From: Saccharomycopsis fibuligera x Saccharomycopsis cf. fibuligera
Lineage: Eukaryota; Ascomycota; Saccharomycetes; Ascoideales; Saccharomycopsidaceae
Assembly: GCA_001936135.1 (NCBI GenBank)
Contig: CP012819.1
Location: 434,001 to 498,000 of the forward strand
Reading direction: 5' to 3'
DNA length: 64,000 bases
Both the position numbers and the translations under genes were made by a program. The notes beneath the pieces are model-generated. The model did no database searches, was not told the DNA's origin, and saw only the letters and a list, made by a program, of their open reading frames with translations. Each line of letters begins with the position of its first letter. Position 1 is the stretch's first letter. Positions 10,010 through 18,555 of the stretch are shown piece by piece.

Positions 10010-10885
10010 ATGGAAAACGACAAAGGTAAATTAGTATGTATCGGAGTGTAGACATAATCAAAACAAAAAAGAAGAGAGAGTCCGCAAATTGAAAATCAAA
10101 GAGTCGTTTTTGTCAGTATGTGAAGATGTCGAAATAAAATTACAGTGAAGAAATGTTCAAGATATGATTATTAGTAAAAATTCAAGAATGAAGTACTACG
10201 ATTTGGAGACTATGGAAGAAAATTCAATTATTTGTTCGGATGAGAAAGCCAATTTGTGAAAGATGAATAATGAACCTTCAATATGGTCTGTCAACATAAT
10301 AAAAATTGCACTATTGGAAGGTACTTGTTTTAATTGGTTATAGTAAATATCAATACGTTAAAGTACCGCTGGATTGTTAGGCCATATTTTAATGATATTA
10401 GTGATAACATCAAAAGATGACAACACGTTTTACCGGCAAAATGAAAAGAATGTTTGAACAATACATCGTGAATGAAAACTAAACAACAATTTTTATCCTT
10501 AGTATTCAAGTATTTATTGTTAGCAGCATCAAACGATATATTAAAACTTCAAATGGACTCTCTTCAGCCTATACTATCATGGCAAATACCAAGTATGGCG
10601 TATTTTTTTTTCTTGAAAAAATTTACTAACACTCATCTCCTTAAGGTCGAACTTTACATTCCAAGAAAATGTTCTGCTACCAACAGAATCATCAGAGCTA
10701 AAGATCATGCTTCTGTCCAAATCAACGTCGCTAAAGTTGACGAAAACGGTCACGCTATTCCAGGTGACAACGTTACCTACGCTTTGTGTGGTTTCATCAG
10801 ATCCAGAGGTGAATCTGACGACTCTCTTAACAGATTGGCCCAAGCTGATGGTTTGTTGAAAAACGTCTGGTCTTACTCTCGTTAA
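10010..10885 (+). CDS. RPS21: 40S ribosomal protein eS21 (S21), spliced
   Basis: Two exons, 10010-10033 (8 codons, MENDKGKL) and 10646-10885, join in phase 0 to give 87 residues, the same length as yeast Rps21. The product reads [23 protein letters not shown] and ends [20 protein letters not shown], closely matching the family throughout. eS21 sits on the small subunit near uS2/eS28 and is needed for 20S pre-rRNA maturation. Donor GTATGT (10034-10039), branch site TACTAAC (10624-10630) and acceptor TTAAG (ending 10645) are canonical. An intron after only a few codons is typical of yeast ribosomal-protein genes. Codon use is strongly biased (GTC, GCT, AGA, TTG), as expected for high expression. 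Confidence 0.97.
10034..10645 (+). other. RPS21 intron, 612 bases
   Basis: Donor GTATGT, perfect branch box TACTAAC 16-22 bases before the AG. The length is within the range of yeast ribosomal-protein introns. I searched by eye for a box C/D or H/ACA snoRNA inside and found no convincing pair of boxes. Confidence 0.93.
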
Positions 10886-11390
10886 GGAAACTTTACATTT
10901 TGTGTAATTTAAATTTTTTCAAATTATTTTCTCCTACTAATGTAATGTTACTATAAACGAATCTTTTTTATAAAAACAGTGAGGTGTTCTTGTTCTAGAA
11001 TGAGCCGTAAACTGCTTGTAGTAAGCTACTACAATACTGGCATAAGTGTAATTAAACTTGATTTTTTTATCAACGTTCAACTGTGATGCCGTAGTTTTTG
11101 CGAGGGATGACAATAACCTAACTATGTTATTGTAAAAGTTGATACTGCACCAAGCGGATGGTGTATTACCCGCTGTGGAAAGTAACTGGAACATTAGTGT
11201 TCTGTAGATAATGAGCTGATATGAATGCAATGTCTATAGTTGACAGATTAATGGACTATATATCACGAGCAAGCACACTCAAGGGCATATATCAAATTAA
11301 AGTCATTTGGAGGGTACATTTCATGCTCACTTTAAAGAACCAAAAGTCAACCTCCTAGCACCTTGGCTCGTGGATGGCAAAAGCAAAAGA
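10886..11390. other. Intergenic: RPS21 3' end and promoter of the DUF1746 gene
   Basis: No conserved frame. A TATA-like ctatatatca near 11254-11263 lies about 130 bases before the first in-frame ATG of the next gene. Confidence 0.5.
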
Positions 11391-12263
11391 ATGCTTCCTG
11401 GCTCGTTTCCGAATCAGTCCCGCATATTCAGGACATCGCCAATACAATCATCATCATTCTCATCCCAAACCGTGCCCAGTAACTCACAGCCGCTAAGTCA
11501 CACGATATCAAGTACAACAATAGCAGCAATGGCATCAGAATCGTCTGAAAAAATGTACATTCTGAAAATGCTAACCAAGCGCAAGAAGAGTTTCCATAAT
11601 GACTTAAATATCAATCTCGGATCATTATTACTTGCATTTGCGTTTCTAGAATTTCTCAAAGATTTATCATTGACCAAACTAGCATTTCGAGCATTTGTGC
11701 AAGCTGCTCTTTTCAGCTCATTTGATCCTGCAGTGCGAAATTTTCCAAACCTTTCCGATATTAGAAAATCTTCAATATTATTGGTCATCATTTGCAACAT
11801 TTATTGTATGGTTTGCACTATAGTTTTTGATCTTCCTGAACAGAACACCGATGGGTATTCAATTGGTTATTGGTCATTGCAGTTCATTGGAGAGAAGGTA
11901 CCCGCACATAAATGGCAGCTTTTGGGCTACGATTTGGTTATATTCGCAATTCTGGTGATTACTTTCGCGGCTAAGGATAGCTATAGACTAAAGTATCCCA
12001 TCGGGTCAGGAGCAACACCGGAAGAAACATCATCATTATCAGGGGATGTTGCTAATGGCGAGATTAATGATGCAAATATGGAAAATAGTGCTAGGGAGGC
12101 CAGGCTTGAAGATAATATCGCGGAGTTAGTTAATGAAGAAACTAGTTTAATTGCTCGTGAGAATGAATTTGATGGGTTGCAAGGGTATACTATTGTGGCT
12201 ACCTTGTCAATAAAAGAGCTTTTCCATAGCCTTCAAACCAGCTTACAGCGGCTTGAAAGTTAG
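11391..12263 (+). CDS. DUF1746 multi-pass membrane protein, Dsc4/Vld1-like
   Basis: 290 residues from the ATG at 11391, or 244 from the ATG at 11529 (MASESSEKMYILKML), which is nearer the family's usual length; the upstream 46 residues are Ser-rich and may be untranslated. Three or four hydrophobic segments are visible (NLGSLLLAFAFLEFL, SSILLVIICNIYCMVCTIVF, YDLVIFAILVITFAA), and the stretch FIGEKVPAHKWQLLGYDLVI is the hallmark block of DUF1746. In S. pombe Dsc4 and S. cerevisiae Vld1, this family adapts the Dsc/Tul1 ubiquitin ligase of Golgi, endosome and vacuole membranes to its site of action. The C-terminal acidic tail (ANGEINDANMEN...) is probably cytosolic. Family membership is fairly secure; the exact orthologue is not. 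Confidence 0.78.
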   Translation: MLPGSFPNQSRIFRTSPIQSSSFSSQTVPSNSQPLSHTISSTTIAAMASESSEKMYILKMLTKRKKSFHNDLNINLGSLLLAFAFLEFLKDLSLTKLAFRAFVQAALFSSFDPAVRNFPNLSDIRKSSILLVIICNIYCMVCTIVFDLPEQNTDGYSIGYWSLQFIGEKVPAHKWQLLGYDLVIFAILVITFAAKDSYRLKYPIGSGATPEETSSLSGDVANGEINDANMENSAREARLEDNIAELVNEETSLIARENEFDGLQGYTIVATLSIKELFHSLQTSLQRLES

Positions 12264-13233
12264 GGTTCAATTTATTGGACACCCTTCAGTCTATAATGCT
12301 TCATTATCCATTAAACCAATTCGATCCAAATGTTTTTAGCCACTCCCTGTCGCACAATCATTACTACACATTTAGAGTTGTGTAGTCCCTGTTTTCATCA
12401 TACCCACACTTGTTAATATCTAAGGGCAGTTTTAGATAACTAACATCAACAGCTACAGTAACTGGAGAGAGTGAGGTCATAGGATGAACCCTTGAAAGTA
12501 TCTGTGTGTGACGAACCATGGGAAACACCACTTTCCCTACGTTTTAGTTCCTTAGCTGTTGCTATCTATCAAGGGATTCAACATAGGACATTTAGTTGTG
12601 GGTATTGCTGAAGATCACAGATATGCAATATGCCTTACTTCGTAATGTTGAAATATTCGGATTATCATATTTTATTTAGATCATTGACAACGCTCCTGCG
12701 CTTAATACAGAACCGAAAGAAAAAGAAAAATTTTCTTCTCAGTAAACAAATACAAAAAGTGGCTATTTTGTTTGTTATTCAACTTTTAAGCATTGTAAGA
12801 GCATGAGAATATTGCGTTATGTCATGAAGCATAAACAGCCTGCTATCAATCCGACATGTAAGATCTGTATTCTTTCTTTCTTGAATAGTTCAAGATTACG
12901 TTTTTTTAAATACTCGCTGCTAACTTGTCTTTCGAGCAATAAAAAGGGCAATTGTTACTACATTTTTTGCCTTTATTGGACTCTTCCCGAACCCGCTTGT
13001 AGAGTTTCTCTAGAGACTATGTAGGAGTTCTAGTTAAAAGGATAAAACTGTGCTAATGGCACCTGCATGTAGCGGGTAAACCGAAGAGGGGCTTCACACA
13101 CGCATTTCGTGACACAGTTTAATTAAGGAGGCAAGAATATATCAAGCACTAAATATCCAAAAATCTAACAAACCAAACATAGTCCAATCAACACAACAGA
13201 ACAGAACATACAGATATATACAAAGCCAGCGCA
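12264..13233. other. Intergenic before TXL1
   Basis: About 970 bases. A 73-codon ATG frame at 12803-13024 has no recognisable family and unremarkable composition, so I do not call it. TXL1 promoter sequence with an A-rich leader occupies the last ~150 bases. No tRNA seen. Confidence 0.5.
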
Positions 13234-14280
13234 ATGTCCGAAGCCATCCAATTTGCTAAGGACGAGGCAGAATACAATAGCTATTTCAATTCCAATAAGC
13301 TTCTTGTTCTGTACTTCACCGCTTCATGGTGCGGACCCTGCCAAGCCATCAGACCTCATATTGAAAAATTGTACCAGAATTTCGCCAATGTTGAAGTTGT
13401 CAAGGTTGATATCAGCAAGAATCCCCAACTTGCAGTTTCAAATAGTATCTCGTCGGTGCCTACGTTGATCTTTTACCGTGATCAGAAACAACAAAGTATT
13501 GTAAAAGGTGCCAATTTGCAGAAAATTGTGGCTAGTTTTGAACAATTGAGTAAGCTGGATCCTGGAGCGGTGCGTAATGGTAATGGCAGTGGCAGTGGCA
13601 ACGGTAATGGGTCACCAGGAGCATCATTTGATTTCAAGAATAGCAAAATCGGTAAGGAGGTGGCCAAATATATTCCAGCTTCTGGGTATGAGATTTTGAA
13701 TGGAGTAATTGACTACAGTCGCTATGAAGCACTTAACGTATTGCCGTTCAACAAAAAGACCAAAGACTCCAAAAACGTGTTTCAGTTGGATAGTAGTAGT
13801 AGTGATGGTGGTTCAGAAGAAGAGTCTACTGTGTTAACAGATGCTGATTCACAAGGAATTTTCTATTTCCCGTTCTTGAATGACACCAAAATTTATTCAA
13901 TTTTGCTCAAGTTGAAACCAAATAAGGAATCAATAAAATTTTCTGAAAATTCTGAAGTTGATGAAGATGAAGCGGATGAATTGCAGCCACCTAGCATTGT
14001 CAAAGTTTGGAAAAACAAGATCAGTGTGTTGTCATTTGATGATGCTGATTCGCCAAATGATCATTTGGAGAAAATTGACGTTTCCAAAGTAGATGAAAAC
14101 AATTGGTACGAGATTAAGTTACGGTTTGTCAAGTTTCAGGGAGCCAAATCTTTGAATATCTTCATTGAAGGTGCTGATGATGATTACCATACCATTGTTG
14201 AAAAGATTGTGCTTGTTGGTATTAACGGGGAGAGTTTGGCACAGCAGACTATCTCTGCTGGCGATGACGATCAAGCTTAG
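13234..14280 (+). CDS. TXL1: Thioredoxin-like protein with C-terminal PITH domain (TXNL1/Txl1 family)
   Basis: 348 residues. Residues 1-105 form a thioredoxin fold with the redox motif W-C-G-P-C (Cys33 and Cys36) and the cis-proline segment SSVPTLIFY. A Gly/Asn/Ser linker at ~115-130, built from repeated GGTAATGGCAGT-like codons, joins it to a PITH domain (about 145-345: FYFPFLNDTKIYSILLK, SLNIFIEGADDD). Family members such as human TXNL1 and S. pombe Txl1 bind the 26S proteasome lid through the PITH domain and reduce substrates there. S. cerevisiae has no close two-domain equivalent, so presence here fits a non-Saccharomyces yeast. An acidic insert (SEVDEDEADELQ) lies inside the PITH domain. 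The ATG context is gcaATGtcc. Confidence 0.92.
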   Translation: MSEAIQFAKDEAEYNSYFNSNKLLVLYFTASWCGPCQAIRPHIEKLYQNFANVEVVKVDISKNPQLAVSNSISSVPTLIFYRDQKQQSIVKGANLQKIVASFEQLSKLDPGAVRNGNGSGSGNGNGSPGASFDFKNSKIGKEVAKYIPASGYEILNGVIDYSRYEALNVLPFNKKTKDSKNVFQLDSSSSDGGSEEESTVLTDADSQGIFYFPFLNDTKIYSILLKLKPNKESIKFSENSEVDEDEADELQPPSIVKVWKNKISVLSFDDADSPNDHLEKIDVSKVDENNWYEIKLRFVKFQGAKSLNIFIEGADDDYHTIVEKIVLVGINGESLAQQTISAGDDDQA

Positions 14281-16341
14281 TTTTAGTACTGTTGATAGAA
14301 ATATAATATTGGCTATGGCTTCGCAAATGAATATCCAAAGCATTATTTTTTTTATCTTGTTTTTGTCATTTAAGTATTGTAAGATTTCAACTGCTGAATA
14401 TTTTGCAGTTCGCTTAAAGTTCTGGCAGATTGTAGTTTTGAGTGCTTATATAAAGTAAGATGTAAACAATTGTATCTTGAAAAGAAAGTTTGTAAGCTAT
14501 GTTTTTTCTTTGTTTTTTTTTTTTGTTTTTTTCAGCAAGGTATTAACACAATTACTACTTCCTTGGTTTGACCAAACAAATTCTTTTTTGCCCCCTTTAA
14601 AAGAATTTTGAAATATGACTCAGAAAAGAAGAAAACTGAGAGAGACTTAAAAACATTTCGTTGATAGCATGGCAGGATTTTGTGAATAAGTTCACAGTCT
14701 AGAATATTTAAGTATTACCAAGACAACTTATGTACTTTCTTGTAAAATTATCTCAACTGCTGCTAAAGCTACGCGTTTTCACCAATAATCGGCTAATATA
14801 ATGCTCTTACTGTATTCAGTAACATGGATTGCTGAGATGCTTGACTCATTAATTATTTTATTTTTATTTTTTTTTTTTGCTTCAAACTTCAAGAAACGTC
14901 AAAGCAATCATTATGGCCACGCAAACAAGAGCATATACATTTGGATAATTGTCAAAAAACAAATTTGCAATATTAGCATAATGAAAAAAAAAAAAAAAAA
15001 AAAAGTATCCTATCATGCATCCCATGCTATGAATGAACAAGTGCAAGTCAAAACCTTTACGATATTTTTTTGTGTCCTCTCTGTGTACACTACAGAGTTT
15101 TCCAACCAGATGTAAGTTAAGCAGAATTACCTTCTTCCATACAAATGTTCAGTGTTTGCTTTCAGCTTTATATCTGAGCTTATCTGAGCTAAGTACAGTA
15201 GCGTATCAGGTTTCCTTTCAAAAATGTACAAACTAATAACATCACACGTTCAAAAACGAGGCATTTTGGTGTGGTGCTTCCTGCTTATCATTACTTGTTA
15301 CCAGCGAATAAAACTCAAGCAATTGTATTCAAATATTACATTGTATCTTTGGATTCTAAGCAATGCCCAAACATACTGTATTTTTGGTCACACATCTACT
15401 CCTTTATCATCCAATGCCATTCCATATAAGTTGGCCTGTTATTTCTGCAAGAAACGCTCATCATAAACTTCCTGAAGTATCAGGTAAAAGATGTGTCTAC
15501 AGGATGTAATGAACTAGCAAACGAGAATTTGTGAATGTGCAAATGTCTATAGAACGCACTATTAATATGCCTACTTATTTTTTCATCGTCATGCATGTCA
15601 CAACATGAACTATCGCAGCAGAACTACCAGGCTGGCTTGAACATTAGCAACAAAAACCTGTGCAACATGTATGGAAACGCACAAAGAAACACAAAGGAAC
15701 ACGAGAATTCACTAGAAGTGGAACGTGTACCTTTATTATGATATGGGGAAATATCAAAAGCACAACATTGCCAAAAAGAACAGCTTGCAACAGCCACATG
15801 CACGTCTTATGCTATATACAGTAGGTACCTAGTTACTTACCCCGCGATAGTAGGCAGTGGTAAGCGCACTGTAGTGTTTCAACAGCTGTTGGAAGAGAGT
15901 GGCAATAAGGTACGGGTTCAGTTACAGTGACAACGACGATAGTATTATTATAACAGGGGCATGAAAGAATGGTGCGACAGCAGTAGTCAGAAATGATAAT
16001 GACGGTAACAAAATATAGAATTTAGTAACTTATGAAAAAAAGACATTTAAAAAAATATAAAACATTTAAACATTCCATTAGCTTTAACTAGTTAATTAAT
16101 TAGTAAATTAGTTAGTTAGTTAAGTTTCATTAAGAGTTGTGACAACAATTAACAAACATCTCAAAAAATAACACTTTGATTTCAGCAATGCAAAAAAAGG
16201 GATTTCACTTTCCCCGATATAAGACAGCAGCATTATACTATACTACGGAAAAGAGAAAACAAGCGACAGCAGGAGCAATAGCTTACAACCTTTTCTTGAT
16301 GCCTTCAAATTTGATGCGCAACATCAGCAAAACCGGCTCGC
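14281..16341. other. 2-kb spacer between convergent TXL1 and TIF1
   Basis: Both flanking genes end here, so no promoter is required, yet the spacer is long for a compact yeast. It holds a 21-base A run (14984-15004), an ACGCGT at ~14770, and frames of up to ~104 codons without family signal (for example 15224-15466). Direct AGTTAGTTAG-like repeats lie at ~16090-16125. A non-coding RNA cannot be excluded by eye. Confidence 0.5.
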
Positions 16342-17814
16342 TTAAGCAAACAAGTTTTCAAAGTCACTTGGCATTTCAACAACTTGGGTAGAGTAGAACT
16401 TTTCAATTTCTCTCATAGCACCAACATCTTGGTCAGTGACAAAGTTGATGGCAACACCCTTTCTACCGAAACGACCACCTCTACCGATTCTGTGGATGTA
16501 GTTCTCCTTGTTGGTTGGCAAGTCGTAGTTGATAACCAAAGAAACCTGTTGGACATCGATACCTCTGGCCAACAAGTCAGTAGAGATCAAGATTCTGGAA
16601 GAGCCGGTTCTGAACTCCTTCATGATGGTGTCTCTTTCAGTTTGGGACAAGTCAGCATGGATGGCAGAAACGGTGAACTTCTTTTCTCTCAAGGACTCAG
16701 TCAAGAATTCGACCTTCCGTCTGGTGTTGCAGAAGATGACGGCCTGGGTAACAGAGATGGAGTCGTACAAGTCGCACAAACAGTCGAACTTGAATTGTTC
16801 TTCCTCAACGTTGATGTAGTACTGCTTGATACCTTCCAAAGTCAACTCGTCCTTCTTGACCAAGATTCTGACTGGGTTTCTCATGAACTTGGTGGTGACC
16901 TCCAAGACGTCAGATGGCATGGTAGCGGACAACAAGACAACCTGGGTGGTCTCTGGCAACAAGGTGAAAATGTTGTAGATCTGCTCTTTGAAGCCGGAAC
17001 TCAACATTTCGTCGGCTTCGTCCAAAATGAACATCTTGACCTTGTCGGTTTTGAAGTAGCGGCGCTCGATCATGTCCAAAACTCTGCCTGGAGTGCCGAC
17101 AACAACCTGGGTGCCGCTCTTGAAGGCTTCGATGTCGGTGCTGACGTTGGTACCACCGATGGAAGCGTGAACGGAGACGTTCAAGTGCAAGCCGATGGCC
17201 AAGACGACCTTCTGGATTTGCAAGGCCAACTCTCTGGTTGGAGCCAAGATCAAGGCCTGGGTGGCCTTTTCTTCAACATCGATTCTTTGCAAGGCCGAGA
17301 TGGTGAAAGTAGCGGTCTTACCGGTACCGGACTGGGCCTGTGCAAGGACGTCGCGGCCCTCGATGATTGGCAAGATGGCTCTTTGTTGGATAGACGACGG
17401 GGTTTCGTAACCGTAAGCAAAGATACCTTGGCGCGCGTTAGTAATTGCTGGCCGTCAAGGGCGAATCAAGAAAAAAAAAAAAAAGGGGAACAGTGGCACG
17501 CTGGCGAGCTGGCAAGCGAGAGCAGCGGTTTGCCAGTGGGCTTTCGCCCAATTGGACAACTTGCCGCCGCACCATACCCAAACGATGGGAATCAGAACTC
17601 GCAATCAGAAAAAAAAAAAAAAAAAAAAAAAAAAAGCACCTGGAAAACACAGCTCAGGAGCAAAAAAAGAAGGAGCGCACCGCGCGAAACAGCGGTCACA
17701 GTACATACCTCTCAAGATCTCAGGCTTCAAGTTCAAGTCGTCAAAAGAGTAGACGACATTGTCGTAGTTAGTTTGGATGGTGCTAGCATCGACTTCTTGG
17801 ATTCCGTCAGACAT
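16342..17814 (-). CDS. TIF1: Translation initiation factor eIF4A, DEAD-box RNA helicase, spliced
   Basis: Exon 1 is 17709-17814 and exon 2 is 16342-17426 (minus strand); together they encode 396 residues (yeast Tif1 has 395). eIF4A unwinds 5' leaders as part of eIF4F. All helicase motifs are present: Q-motif region after YAYGYETPS-type sequence, [67 protein letters not shown] and [13 protein letters not shown]. The joint reads [18 protein letters not shown], restoring the family sequence and showing the donor GTATGT at 17708-17703. Codon use is that of a very highly expressed gene. Shares a divergent promoter with SDA1. The opposite strand is open for 511 codons, a by-product of this bias, not a second gene. 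Confidence 0.97.
17427..17708 (-). other. TIF1 intron, 282 bases
   Basis: On the coding (minus) strand: donor GTATGT, branch box TACTAAC at 17443-17437, and acceptor CCAAG ending 17427, so the branch lies only about 10 bases before the splice site. The intron interrupts codon 36 after its first base. A 27-base run (A on plus, T in the transcript) at 17609-17635 sits in the middle. Confidence 0.93.
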
Positions 17815-17995
17815 GGTGGGATGGAATGTGTTGGTGGTGGGGAGGAAGCAGAAGGGAGGGAAGACAAGACGGGAGTAAAACAAGTACAAGTAAAAATTTT
17901 ATTTTATTTTTTGCAGTGAGCCACCACCGCCAGACGGGCTGCTGAGCTCTGCTGCTGCTGCTGCTGCTGTTGTGAATGTGCGCGCGCCAGACGGA

Positions 17996-18007
17996 GAAAA
18001 AATTTTC
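17996..18007. promoter_or_regulatory. RRPE-like box (GAAAAAATTTTC)
   Basis: Resembles the ribosomal-RNA-processing element AAAAATTTT bound by Stb3-type factors upstream of ribosome-biogenesis genes. A second copy (GAAAATTTT) lies at 18388-18396, 160 bases before the SDA1 start. No perfect PAC box (GCGATGAG) accompanies them. Confidence 0.4.
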
Positions 18008-18139
18008 CTTTGGTTGCGGGCGATGGCGCCGGCGCTACCCGGACACCGCACTATACTGCTCTAGCGCTGGGCGTCGCTGCTGTGCGATGCTACGCCATAG
18101 CGTGCTCTAAAGTCCGCCAGTCAAGTGCCGACTGCGTAG

Positions 18140-18169
18140 ACACACACACATATATATATGTGTGTGTGT
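18140..18169. repeat. 30-bp perfect palindrome of alternating CA/TA/TG
   Basis: Left arm ACACACACACATATA mirrors its exact reverse complement on the right, with no spacer. The sequence is purine-pyrimidine alternating throughout, a pattern able to form Z-DNA or a cruciform. Further TATGGATATG/TATACACATA elements follow to about 18200. Confidence 0.9.
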
Positions 18170-18272
18170 ATATGGATATGTGTATATGGATATACACATA
18201 CGTTGACATACGGTCTGCGAACACGGTGGGCGTGCTGTGGAAAGCGCTTTTCTACGACGCAGCGAGCGAGCG

Positions 18273-18315
18273 CCCGGAAATGAAGCTGCCCGGAAATGAA
18301 GCTGCCCGGAAATGA
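18273..18315 (+). repeat. 16-bp tandem repeat, 2.7 copies
   Basis: Unit CCCGGAAATGAAGCTG occurs at 18273-18288 and 18289-18304, then partly at 18305-18315, with no mismatches. It abuts TGATCACGTG, which holds a CACGTG E-box. Confidence 0.9.
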
Positions 18316-18316
18316 T

Positions 18317-18322
18317 CACGTG
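18317..18322. promoter_or_regulatory. CACGTG E-box (Cbf1/Ino-type bHLH site)
   Basis: Perfect hexamer in the TIF1-SDA1 divergent promoter. In Candida, Cbf1 takes part in ribosomal-gene promoters, so growth control of one or both genes is plausible; the regulator is inferred. Confidence 0.4.
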
Positions 18323-18555
18323 GACGATGCGAGGTGCTCTGTAGCGCGTGTAGCAGCGCATCCCCCGGGTAAACGATGCGGCATGCAGAAAATTTTTTTT
18401 TATTATTTTTTATTTTTTATTTTTTTGATATTTTCACTTCACTTGAGCATGAGCAGAAAAGGCCGGAAACAGCAAAAGCCAACAGTGTATCGCTGCCTCG
18501 CCGTCTGTCCAGGACCCTTGCTCTGCCGTCGACGAACCACACACCAGCGCCCAGA

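Larger units (their letters stand above)
17815..18555. other. Divergent TIF1-SDA1 promoter region
   Basis: Unusually structured: a (GCT)n-like run near 17946-17970, a 30-base perfect palindrome (18140-18169), a 16-base tandem repeat (18273-18315), a CACGTG E-box (18317-18322) and two A/T blocks resembling RRPE. Both products serve translation or ribosome assembly, so shared growth control is plausible. Confidence 0.65.

Noticed and set aside
16384-17919. 511-codon plus-strand open frame opposite TIF1
   Set aside because: It is antisense to the highly codon-biased eIF4A exons, has no family signal and no ATG start, and runs through the TIF1 intron. A composition shadow.
18376-18555. Upstream in-frame ATG of SDA1
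   Set aside because: Family homology begins at 18556; the upstream 60 codons come from a T-rich promoter tract and are not conserved in style.
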